A DNA stretch of 22,811 bases. It comes from Botryllus schlosseri. Its lineage: Eukaryota; Chordata; Ascidiacea; Stolidobranchia; Styelidae. This document shows, piece after piece, positions 1-10,400 of this stretch (its first letter is position 1; each line of letters starts with the position of its first letter). Location: NCBI GenBank assembly GCA_000444245.1, contig ATSW01003373.1, positions 1 through 22,811 on the forward strand, given 5' to 3'. Both the position numbers and the translations under genes were made by a program. The notes under the pieces were generated by a model, which did no database searches, had not been told where the DNA came from, and saw only the letters and a list, made by a program, of their open reading frames with translations.

Positions 1-829
1 CACTGCTGTCGCTGTCACTTCGTTCAGAGCTGTCGAATTTGGTGATTTCTCTTTTCACGGACGGCCTGGCAAGACCGCCAAAAATTACATTTTTCGCCCG
101 TACGTAGCAAACAAATAACGCAATGCGAAAATTATTTTTCCGAAACAAGCTGAAATGCAAAGCGATAACCCATAAAACAAGACAAATATCACACCCCTAA
201 CCCACTAGGTCTGCACACTTGCACCAAGGCATTGCAGTAAAACTCAGTTGTGTAGACTTTTACAAAATAAATAGCCTGATCCCGTGATAATGTAATTTTC
301 AGTGGTCTCGCCTGGGCGTCTGTCAAATGGAGAGGGGCCTCAATTTAAAAAGCACTGTGAATTGATCAAGCGATCTACTTACATATAATTCAGGCGCTGT
401 CGCACTAGACTGGGGTTTTTGAAGTTCTAGCTTGCACGGCATTGCGTCATATACAACCTTGTGATGCAGCTAATCCACCACATAGCTCTTTTTTTAAGCA
501 AATCAAAGAGAGAGCCATACTCGAAATATTTTATAGCATGTTTTTTGAAGCACACCTTTACATTTTGCGCAATACTTGATAAAAGTTGCACTAAAATGTA
601 GCATGAAAAAATAGTAAAAAGTTGCATCTCGTAACGGCCTGAAACGTCATGCTACATAACTTCTGAGTATTTGGAGGAAGTTCCCGGAAGCTGTAAAAGA
701 TGTGGCCAAATTTGTAAAACCTGCCCTACTGATAATATATATTATGTATTTTCCATCCATGCCTGTAGCTTCAACTGTGGATATGTATAGTGCTGGCTTG
801 ATAGCCTGCGCGTGAAAAGTGCTAATGTG
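1..829. other. No gene recognised
   Basis: I see only short open frames without domain-like sequence. The segment just downstream (on the minus strand) of the vWA-like relic adds nothing I can assign. Confidence 0.4.
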
Positions 830-1430
830 AATAGAAGCAAATCGGCAAGTCACTGATGTCGATGATGTATTGTGGCGCTGCGATCGTTCGCAACAATACA
901 ATCTTTGCCTTTTCGAGCGATTTTGGTGTGTTTCAGTGCATATAATAATCCGGGCCTGCGTCAAACCGCCATGAAGTAATCTGAAAATAAAGCAGGTGAC
1001 AGCATAACAATAACGGCAAAACAAGAGATTTCGATTTTCCCCGATACCATAAAATCTTGAGAGGCGTGGAATTTGGATCGAGAGAATGTTACTTACAACT
1101 CAGGACGCATCGTGGGTGTATATCCAATTCAAGTGGATAACATATACAGGAAGAAATGTGAACATTTTCATACTCACATTCATCAAGTCTCAGCGCAGTG
1201 TTTGAGCCGTATGCATGTGTCAGTTTCATGATTTTGTCAGTCCATGACAGCGTGTTTATGACTGCCTTTCACAGATCTGGTAGGCTGCTATTCAAGGTCA
1301 GACAATTCTGCTTCCAATTGAAGCAGAATTTGGCTTTTCAAAGATCACAGCATCTGTTCATACTCGAGCAGAATTCTCTACCGCTGCAATTATGTCTACT
1401 GGACTTGCTTTCTCAACTCTAACCTTATCA
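830..1430 (-). pseudogene. Decayed von Willebrand factor A-like domain relic
   Basis: No intact frame exists, but pieces resembling successive parts of a vWA domain occur in the right order on the minus strand. They are a start like PVDIIAAVENSA (about 1410-1375), then YEQML with a helix-like SLKSQILLQLEAELSDLE in another frame. Next comes LSWTDKIMKLTHAYGSNTA (about 1250-1190), then after a possible intron GGLTQARIIICTE, and finally LRTIAAPQYIIDISDL (about 890-840). In-frame stops and frame changes separate the pieces, so this looks like a dead host gene. A donor GTAAGT at 1096-1091 and an acceptor ending CAG at 983-981 would bound a 116-nt intron, but the flanking frames do not join. The resemblance was judged by eye and each piece is weak alone. 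Confidence 0.35.
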
Positions 1431-1531
1431 TAACGTGATGACCAATTAGTTACATGAGCGGATGGTAGAAGGCAATTGGTTCAAATTTGCACAATTCGTT
1501 CACAGCGGTAACCTATACAGACAGGGGAACC

Positions 1532-2057
1532 TAGGGTTGCATTTAAAACAAATGATGTTTTTAAAACACGCCCTAAATATGTTTTTTTTTCAAACGTTAT
1601 ATAATTATGCCATGATTGAAATTATTTTTGAAAAACATGCAGTACGAGCCTGCGCACGATTTTCACCCGATATAGTCAACGTATACGATGTAGAGTGGCT
1701 GGAACTCTCGAAATTTTCGTCTGTTCAAGAGTTACAGCATGTAGATTTAGATCATTGGTAAGGACTGGGTGTTTTGATGATGATGACCGCCGACCATAAA
1801 ATGCTGCATAACGAATTAACGATGCGGTACCGGTTAAGATACTTTTGTCTGTTTATGACAGTGGTCGGAGCCTTTTTCGTCGAAGAAGCCGTATTTACCC
1901 TGTATTTTCAATTCTCAATGCCAATCCACTGTGACGTCACAATTGAGGATTCCTGACGTCATTACTTGAACAAAAACTATAAAAAACATATTTTAAACAA
2001 CGGCCATGTTTTGATCATGTGTGTTATAGATGTAATTTTGTTTTAAATGCAACCCTG
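1532..2057. mobile_element. MITE with about 20-bp terminal inverted repeats
   Basis: The left end reads TAGGGTTGCATTTAAAACAA and the reverse complement of the right end reads CAGGGTTGCATTTAAAACAA, a near-perfect inverted match over about 526 bp. The first bases suit the hAT superfamily. The flanking octamers (ggggaacc and ggactcca) agree at only about half of positions, so the target duplication is unproven or decayed. Two perfect TGACGTCA octamers lie inside the right third. Open frames within it show no transposase-like sequence, so it is non-autonomous. Confidence 0.65.
1932..1961. promoter_or_regulatory. Paired CRE-type octamers TGACGTCA
   Basis: Two exact TGACGTCA palindromes lie at 1932-1939 and 1954-1961, 22 bp apart, which is about two helical turns. 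This octamer is the known binding site of CREB/ATF bZIP proteins. They sit in a MITE with no nearby recognised promoter, so any function is speculation. Confidence 0.25.
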
Positions 2058-2065
2058 GGACTCCA

Positions 2066-3050
2066 TTCGCGAGCCTTTGGTAGCTTATTTATAATTCACA
2101 TCAACGATATTGCTCATCTAATTGAACACGACATCATTGTTTGCTGATAACAGTGGGTTTTAGCCTATTTATATCGGGAAATAATAATTTATCAGATGCA
2201 ATTCACAAAAATCAAAACTAGGCCACTCCCAGTCTCGCACTAGCTGCCGTCTAATCGATTTCAACTGAAAGTATCCAAAACCAGAACTCTTATATGCCAT
2301 ACTTTACCCGCATAAGAGAACCACAGTAGAATGGTAATCAATAACACACCGCTTAATGCGCGTAGATCAAGTAAATAATCCTCCAATATTATTAGTGATT
2401 TATTTCCCAACTACCTTCACAAATTTGTCTACTATGCTTCAAATTTTTGATATCTCATAATATTTAGGAGTAATCCACTTCAAAAAGAAAACATCTGTAT
2501 GGACTGCCAGTCTTGCAAACTGAGTCATACGAATTCTTTGCCGCAAATATAGACATGAAAATTGTGATACAATGTACGGACTGTGAACGCGTTAGGATAT
2601 TAAAGGCGGAGAAAATTTTCAAATTTGCAGCCATGAAATTCATGCATAGTTATCAACTGTGTCAATTACCATCATATTTTTATAGTCTCTTCTATATTCC
2701 TTCGGATACTCACACACCAACATCTAACAAGATTTTCCCCAGCTTTTTCTTGTCCGTACAAAACCAATCTATCCGCCTTGTGCAAATATCAAACACGTTG
2801 TGGTGTAGGGATATAGAATACCGTCTGAACTTCATAATTTCTGTTCTTGTGAGTTTGAAAACAACGTTTTGACAATCTTCTATCCAACTACTGCAAATTT
2901 TTTTGTTTGTTTCGAGGGTGACGACCTCCCTGACTAAAGTTACTCCTGGCCTCGGTGGCTCCTATCTATATTATATTTATCATATTTCACTCAAGTTCAA
3001 TATGGTATATTTAAGTATATAGTGTTGATTTACACGACTGAAAACTAAAG
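2066..3050. other. No gene recognised
   Basis: AT-rich sequence with stops in all frames apart from a 119-codon open frame on the plus strand near 2513-2872. That frame lacks any recognisable motif and has unremarkable composition, so I do not call it a gene. Confidence 0.4.
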
Positions 3051-3053
3051 ATT

Positions 3054-3076
3054 TTCTCTCTCTCTCTCTCTCTCTA
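3054..3076. repeat. (TC)n microsatellite
   Basis: An almost perfect run of TC dinucleotides, about 11 units. On the minus strand it makes an Arg/Glu-alternating stretch in an open frame, which explains that frame without invoking a gene. Confidence 0.9.
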
Positions 3077-3292
3077 CCCTCTTCTTGGGAACCACTGATA
3101 TGATCACTGATATGAATATAATATTGCGCACTGACATAACAATTTCGTTTGATTTATTCAACTGAGTAGACCGCATATGGGGGATTACATCCAGATATAA
3201 TAAGAGAGCAATTTCAGATAAATGTTTTATTGTATGCGGATCGAAACAATTCACGTCACGACAATATATAGAAAACATCTTTAACGTTCGTA

Positions 3293-4305
3293 TAGGGCTG
3301 GGCAACTGATTCGAGTAGTCGAATCTGAATCTAGTAATAATTTATCAACGAATATTATGGCTTCGATAGTATTTTCCACTATGGATGCCTTGAAACCTCG
3401 ACTGGTCGTATCAGAACATACGGAACATGTCGTAAAAAGCTACCCAGAATACTGGAGATGACATTTTTGTGAAGGTAATTATCTGTAATAATGGCATTAT
3501 AGTCGTCGTGGTTGCACAAACGGCACATAGTCCAACTGGCCACATCTTTCATACTGTTATGAAGTCACAATATGTGATACATGAATGCTCGACCCGAAAC
3601 CCTAGTATTCGATGTATATATTAAGAAATAGTAGGCTACACGTTAATGAAATGACGGTAAAGCAATTGAGAGGATTCCGGGACACTGGACAGCAATCAAC
3701 ATATATTCAATATAGACTCAATATAGCATGATTGCATGATCAATCACATTTTCAATTCAATTGACATTTCTACTGTTATACAGCATCCTCCTTTGTAGAA
3801 TGTAGATCATGTGATCTTCGCTGATTTCTGAATGAGCAAGAGGTAAGTTAAGTTATATATTTTCGACATCTTCAGACCTGGAAATCCTACGTATAAACAC
3901 CAGCACTGATAAATACAACCTGCAAGTCAGCAGGGATGTATGTCGAGCTAGGCTCAAAGCACACGTAACGTCAAAAATCCAACGCATGTCGCATCACGAA
4001 TGTAACGTTTCATCATAACCAAATTTACGACAATATATAATGCATTACGGCATGGGCTAATTTGCTGTGTCGTAGTCAGGGGGTGTAAAAACACGTTCTC
4101 ACCCGTATCGTTGGTATATAGTCAACTGGCTACCGTATCGTACGTACGGCAACTTCAGTGAAGGACATTTGATGCTGTTTTGTGGTATGCACTGTGTTTT
4201 TCGATTACACTAGTTATTTACAGAAAGCCGTTATTCTGTATTATGAGGCCGTTTCTGCAAACTTCTAGCACGGCCCATCTCGAGGCTGCCAAAGCTACAT
4301 CAAAC
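3293..4305. mobile_element. Degraded copy of the TAGGGCTGGGC hAT MITE family, interrupted
   Basis: The left end (tagggctgggcaactgattc) and the next 250 bp or so match the well-preserved copy at 10936-11616, minus an internal stretch of roughly 85 bp. Similarity then stops near 3560 and resumes near 4166-4305, where both copies share the segment around 'tagcacg.cccatctcgaggct'. The intervening 600 bp is unrelated to the other copy and may be a later insertion, though I found no clear ends for one. The right inverted repeat is missing, so this copy is older or truncated. Confidence 0.6.
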
Positions 4306-4615
4306 GCCCAGGCTAGTACATTTGTAGCTGAAGTCGTTTAGGAGATATTGGCTGTATTATGTAATTTTGAGTATGAAATTTTTTTAATTCAAGTTTTCTC
4401 TAGGTTAGTTGTTCTTAATCGGCAGTCCATGACAAGTTTTCCGAAGGTCCTCCTCACCAGTTATTAGAATTCTATATCCTAATTCCAATATGCAAGAAAT
4501 TGGGTGCTTGTCCACTGATTAGAGAAATAAACATAACATGAATTTATAAAAAGTGTGAAACGTATTTTTCGCACGGCGTCGCAATAGAGTGTTCATGGTC
4601 TACTTTAAACGTTCG

Positions 4616-4830
4616 GAAGCGAGTGGCGCAGTGTGCTAAGCGACATCCCCACGACACCAATGATTGTTGGTTCACATCTCTGCTCTATCACGTTTCCATG
4701 TGTCGGAGGTTTCTCTGAGCGCCTCATCGTTAACTTCACTGGCATAAGAGTGTTTCCATAGCCGAGTCAAGCAAAGTTCAAGCTATGGGGTCATGAAAAG
4801 CGAGAGTGACCGAAGATGAAATAGCGCCTG
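4616..4830 (+). mobile_element. tRNA-derived SINE
   Basis: A tRNA-like head has a strong RNA polymerase III box A (GTGGCGCAGTGTGCTAAG, about 4623-4640) and a box B-like GGTTCACATCT (4669-4679) at normal tRNA spacing. It diverges too far to be a working tRNA gene. The sequence that follows to about 4830 is probably the SINE body, but its 3' limit is an estimate because no tail repeat or target duplication was seen. Confidence 0.6.
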
Positions 4831-4914
4831 CACGGAAGTCGTCCGAAACATTACAGGGGCCTGATGGACAGAAATTACTGAAATTAATGTCGTGGCGCAA
4901 ATGAACGTATAGGC

Positions 4915-5150
4915 CAGTGGTTCCCAAAGCGGGCGCCAACGTTCCAATGGGCTCGCTCACGGGCACGAAGGAGGAGATGACCATGAAATACGCGATTGGG
5001 GGACGCTGACATTAAAATTGGGCGGTAAGAGAGCGCTGAGAGCAAATGGGCGGTTAGGTTTAGTAGGCAACAGATGTCTAACATTGAAACTATTGCTGAA
5101 TAAAGCAATAAATACGCAGTAGAAATGCAAAATCGATTCAGGCATGGCAA
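4915..5150. mobile_element. hAT-type element fragment, left end
   Basis: It begins CAGTGGTTCCCAAAGCGGGC, a classic hAT terminal repeat. No matching inverted end was found downstream, so the right boundary is arbitrary and the copy is probably truncated. Overlapping open frames on the minus strand (4778-5150) show no transposase-like sequence. Confidence 0.5.
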
Positions 5151-5509
5151 TTTAGGGTCTTCGTCTATTTAATTAGCTGTACCGGAAAAGTCCATAGCTA
5201 TACTTGACAATGTTCATGCTGCCGAATGCCCATCTATGGACTAAGTTAGCAGTCGGCCGAATCCCTAGAAAGCGCAGTTCATTGTGTGCTAGTGCTGTAA
5301 GAACTACGAAGTATTTAGGCAGTTATTCCGACTGGAAGGTGTGGCGGCATTTTAACATAAACTGCTTCAAACGATCGTGGATTTTCTACAGTGCTGCGAC
5401 CGTGGCCTTAGACACAGCGTTCAGGTTGCGATAAACGATATCGCTTCTATCTTCTACTATTCTCCAAAATTTATAAATATAATATATTCGTTCTTAGTAA
5501 TGATGAAAC
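5151..5509. other. No gene recognised
   Basis: A 76-codon open frame on the plus strand (5204-5434) has no recognisable motif. I see nothing else. Confidence 0.4.
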
Positions 5510-5729
5510 GTGATCAACGTGTTAATGCCACTGTCCGGGATCAGTGATAAGCCCTTGATATATCACCGAAATTTTGCGAGGGCGGTGGACCCCATAATAA
5601 ATTCAATATATGTGACACTAAATCACGCACGGCGCGAAGAAAGATTTCTAGTGGCATACATCTGCATACCAATAATATTGTTCATGTTCATTGACGAAAA
5701 TGTTTCTAGCCTTATCCAAGGCTACAACC

Positions 5730-5829
5730 TTCCGGGCATTTAGGAATATTTTAAAATTTCCTCCAGGACGCAGTTTGAACAGTAAAATTTCGGATACGTC
5801 CAGGAAATTCCGGACGTATGGTAACCCTA
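5730..5829. mobile_element. hAT-type MITE fragment, right end
   Basis: The sequence ends ccggacgtatggtaaccct. Its reverse complement begins AGGGTTACCATACGTCCGG, a terminal sequence typical of hAT MITEs. Several cgtcc/ggacg motifs precede it. No left end was identified, so the start is approximate. Confidence 0.5.
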
Positions 5830-6183
5830 CTGTAAGGCTACCGGCATGAAGTTAGCCTATTACTGAACATGAATGGAATGCGCCGGTCACTGAAAAAATA
5901 TATTTCCTGTATATCTGTAGTAGTTTATGGTCACTATTATTGTAATTTTAAAATACTGAGAAAAGGTGTAGAATGTCATTGAAAAAATATCATCAATGTC
6001 AAAAAATCATCTACGACAAAATTTTATGTTTGGGGATGCGATCACATCTCTCGCACAAATCTCTCTTACAAAACAATTAGATGAAAAGAGGAAGCAGCGA
6101 GGTCTTTAAAGCTAAGTGAATATATCGTGAGCAAATAGTGCGATACCGGTCCCTAGAATCTACAGGGATTCTGGTCAGTTAAT

Positions 6184-6670
6184 TGCGGGAGGGGAATTAA
6201 AAAGCATGTAAATAAACCGCGGCACTTTCGATAGCATTTAGAAGCGATTCATTTAACTGCAAAATGAATAGTGTAGGGTACTTAAAAACAGAGTAGACAC
6301 TTCCAATGGGTACAAACATTTGATCATCGACCCCTCTTTACGACACCATATTCCACATGGGTGCATAGATTTCCGTCGTTATTCTCAAATTGATAACTAA
6401 TAATCGCGTAAATGTAGGAGGGGAACCTTTTATCTAGCCGCAAAATGGATAGAGTAAGCTCTTTAGACTTGAGCAGAAATGTGATGATCGACCACTGTTT
6501 AAGGTAGGATACCATATTCAACATTGGTAATGGTAAGCCTACATGTTTTTCACGGTTATTCGCAAATTCATAACAAATATTCGCGTAAACGTAGAAAATA
6601 AAAGTAATTTTTTAACGGGTGCAGAAATTTATTGATCGACCAATGTTTACGGTACCATGTTCTGCATGCG
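6184..6670. repeat. Degenerate tandem repeat, about 3 units of 150-180 bp
   Basis: Three diverged units repeat the same order of landmarks: 'gatcatcgacccctctttacg...accata' near 6321, 'gatgatcgaccactgtttaagg...accata' near 6483 and 'attgatcgaccaatgtttacgg..accatg' near 6631. The landmark 'cgcgtaaa.gtag' recurs at 6404 and 6582. It lies directly downstream of the astacin gene. The third unit contains the gene's candidate polyadenylation hexamer. Confidence 0.6.
6628..6633 (-). terminator. Candidate polyadenylation signal AATAAA of the astacin gene
   Basis: On the minus strand AATAAA lies about 145 nt after the in-frame stop at 6776-6778, a sensible 3' UTR length. It supports the transcript ending here rather than continuing into further exons, but gives no proof. 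Confidence 0.4.
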
Positions 6671-6775
6671 TATCAACCAATCTCGCATACCCCAAAACCA
6701 CAACCGGTTGTGAGTAAAGCCGTTTTGAAGATATTGGCAATATCGTGGAATTTCGAGTTTAAATATATATACGGA

Positions 6776-7438
6776 TCAGACGACGATGACACACGGAGGT
6801 ACGAAAGCTGTTTCATACTCACATACACATAGTCCGCATGTCTTTGCACATCTTCTCTTCACAGATTTTCGATTGCAATATCCCCTGCGCCTCCATTTCC
6901 TGCAGCGACGGTGCCGACGTCTATCAGTGCAAGGTGTAATAGTGGTAGCCGTGGTGGTTGTTGGAGTTGTGGTAGCAGTGGTAGTGGTCGTTGTTGTAGT
7001 AGTGGTCGTTGGAGTCGTGGTCGGTGAAGTTGTGGTCGTTGGAGTGGTAGTCGTTGGAGTTGTGGTCGTTGGAGTTGTGGTCGTTGGCGTCGTGGTCGGT
7101 GGAGTGGTGGTCGTTGGAGCTGTGGTCGGTGGAGTTGTGGTCGTTTGAGTGGTAGTCGTAGCAGTTGTGGTCGTTGGAATTGTGGTGATCGTTGTAGTTG
7201 TGGTCATTGGAGTAGTTGTCATTGGGGTGGTGGTAACGGTGTCGGTGCATGCTCCACATTCTTTTGGGCAATAAAACCCCCAGTAGCTTGTATAAATACA
7301 GTATCCGTTATTTTTGATGATTTCACAGTAATAATCCGAACGTAAATTGACACATGGTCGTAAAGTGGTTACAGCGGTTCCGGGGCATTCATACATGCTG
7401 TGAAGCTGTTTGATATCCTCCACGGAAAACCCCATTCT
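6776..7438 (-). other. Astacin last exon: catalytic end, ShK1, Thr-rich linker, ShK2
   Basis: Acceptor tgtttgttctacag. [18 protein letters not shown] closes the protease. ShK1 has its six cysteines in PC...[19 protein letters not shown]. The linker (6935-7246) is built of TTTP-like units. ShK2 also has six cysteines (last at 6829-6827) and is extremely basic: about 16 Arg/Lys in 35 residues. The frame then runs 16 more codons to a stop at 6776. However, two good donors follow the last ShK cysteine (GTATGT at 6826 and GTGAGT at 6822), so the true C terminus may lie in another exon that I could not find. Confidence 0.85.
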
Positions 7439-10400
7439 CTGTAGAACAAACAAGAATTCGAATATTTTTAAGTCAGGAAGCATTGTATACATCAGTGATT
7501 CTCAATCGCCACCCGTTGGCGGTTCCGACGTGCGTCAATTGTTGGGGCGGTTGACCGAATAAATTGGAATTTTATGGTAAATTGCAAACTGTCGTAACCT
7601 GACGGCTAAGTAGAGAAATAAACCACCAAATGTTCAACTTATCTAGAAAGTTAGAACGGGATGGAGAACGCTTTCAGAACTGATATATAGAATGCCACGT
7701 GCTTGCTGTAAGTGCTGCTTTAAAGTAGAATAAAACTCGACTATAAGCAATATATGCAAGTCATGAGGACATTTTCAAAACAATCAACAGTAGAATTTAG
7801 CCACTATTAACAGCGTAATAATGTTGGATTTGTCGTACTTTGACGTGCAGAAACGTCAATAGAACCACGTGTAAAATCTGAAATATCAAAGAGGATCGGA
7901 AAATTCATCATTGGTGTTTCAAAATCATCGTTTTTTGGTTGCATTCATTTGACCTGGTGACATTCTGGGTTAATTTTGCGATACCATCGCAAGCTGAGAA
8001 TTTTGAGAAACACTGGTATATAGTGCATTAGGCTTGTTGATTACCTGACCGAAGAGCATTGAAGCATCACTTATAGCTTGAATTGTATCAGATCCATTGG
8101 CAGAGAAAGCTTTCTTCCCGTAGTGCATTACAGAGTTGAAATCATATGGCGAGCTGAAGTTTCTGCTGTCATCTTGTTTATTGAAGTTAGACAACCTGTC
8201 TAGACATGAACGTAGAGGCTCACGTAAATTTAATCTTTCATTAAACCAAACACATGATGCACAATGTGTTGATCATGAAATCAATATGAATTATATTAAT
8301 ATTGCCAGGGGATTCAATTAGTGGACCTGCATTACAGACTAACAGTCCCAAGGTGTACCAGATTCTGCATTGACATCCATATCGAAGTTATTCTACAGCT
8401 CGTAACGGGTGGGGCAGCAGGCAGGTTTCCTCAAAAATAAAAAGACGGATAACGGTGATTAATAGGCCGCTGTCGTACGGTCACGATCGGTTGGTTACAT
8501 TCATTCAATAATACGGCGTATTTTATCAAATCAAACGTATCACTTGAGTTTGTCAAGCCGACAAAAATCCGGTCCATTTTCGGACTTGAAGTCACTCACG
8601 GAGTGGTAACGTCATATGAAACGTGACATATGTGACGTATTAACGCATCAAGAGGGGTGAAAAATACAAATAAATACATCGTTGGATACCGGTTCATGTC
8701 ATTGTTTCTTGTATAGGCCTGCCGCATTGTACATTTCGTGTGTCTAGTAGGGATGAACATTTATGATTATTAGGAATAGTATTAGGAATAGGAATGTAGC
8801 AACAGGACGCTTAGCAATTGAGGGTATAGCCTATATTTTTGCAGCATGTACATTGTACAATTGTACATCCTAAGTCATGGGCGGGCAACGTCTGCAGTCG
8901 GCGGGCCATATATAGGGAAATGAAGTACTTGGCGGGCCGGATTGCTAAATCAATACATTAAACGCGTATTTATCCACCTAGGATTTATCGTGTTGAATGG
9001 AAACTTTAACTTTAAAGCATAGATACCAAAATAGTATTCAATTTATTAGCGTAATGTAGGCCTACCTCAAAAGTTGTTGAAGTCAATGAAACATCTGCGA
9101 TCGATCGAAGGTGTCAACACAAAGTTTTATGAACTCTGGCTGCATGTAGGACACAAAGTAATCAGAGAAATAAAGAAAAATTAACAATCACTAATATTTG
9201 TGTCAGAAAAAAGAAAGAAAAACCTACAGTCACTATAATTTGACGTAGCACACAATGAAGTAATAGTGGAGAATTACGGCATACTGTGTCCATATTATTA
9301 CGTAAGACCGAAAACTGTCTGCGCGCCGCTCAAAATCCTTTCTTGGACCGTGTGTTATGTATACGAATGAGGGTTTGGATTTTGTTTTCAAATTTACCGA
9401 GATAACAATTCATTAGGCTTGGGTTCATGCGTACATGACGGACGTGACGGTAATGCAAGCCTTACCGTGTTTTTGAACATACGCGTAAGATCCACTCTCG
9501 CACTCAGCGCACACATGCCCTGAAGTAGTGGGGGATTGCGGCAAACTGTGGCCGCGGGCCACAATATATTGTACGCCCACGCGGAAACTATCCTGCGCGC
9601 CGCTCAAAATTATGTGGCGGGCCCTATGTTGCCCGTCCCTGTCCTAAGTGCATGACGCAGAGAAGGAATGGGCAGCTATAGCCCTGTAAGGCTTTCTAAG
9701 TCTTGCGCCACCCCTCCATGATATGCGACAAATGGGGAAGCGAGGGATACTGGCGTTACTAATCAGGTAATTGGTCTGACGCGACCGGGATTGAGCCAGC
9801 GACCTCACGATCAAGAAGCCGGACGATCCGAGATTTACGCCAGGGGTCTCAAACTCAAATGAGCTCGCGGGTCAATTTTCTAGTTTTCGGTGGCGCTGCG
9901 GGCTGCATCACCAATAACAGAGGTATTCAATGTATTCAGAAGTAGACCTTATTTGACGTGACCTCACAGACTGGCATTGCACACAAGTAGATTTCATGTT
10001 GCCAGTTTTCTTGATCCTCTCACCACAATACGTATAATTTATAGGATTGAGCATTTCGGCGTCGGCCATGTAACATGCGACTACGAAAAGTGTGCCAGAA
10101 TGCTCGGCAGCGAAAAATCCTTGACCGGAAAGGATTGCCCTTATGCTGACCGAAAATTTCGATGTATATATTAGTCTATACAATTATACATATATGTCTA
10201 ATTGTCCAATAGGCGATGTCTGGCGCGGAATGTTCCTGCCCTGGCAATCTGAACCCCACAAGACGAATGCCATCCCGCAGCCAAAAATTATTTGCCAGTG
10301 AAGAAATACCAATATGAAATCGTGTGCGTCTTTTAGTTTAGTACGTATGGGAGATTTCAATATCATAGCAGACATGAGGTTACGAAATAACATCTTACAA

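Noticed and set aside
647-1024. A 125-codon minus-strand open frame as a gene
   Set aside because: No domain, and it overlaps the second part of the vWA-like relic in mixed frames.
4616-4692. Functional tRNA gene
   Set aside because: The A and B boxes are good, but the stem pairing and box B are too diverged; a tRNA-derived SINE fits better.
6786-7345. Val/Gly-rich and Asp/His/Asn-rich open frames opposite and beside the protease linker
   Set aside because: They are alternative readings of the Thr-linker minisatellite. Only the minus-strand frame with two six-cysteine ShK domains and the astacin end makes sense.
8191-8199. Acceptor acag at 8199-8196 for the Met-turn exon
   Set aside because: It would break phase with the HExxH exon. 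The tag acceptor four bases upstream keeps the frame.
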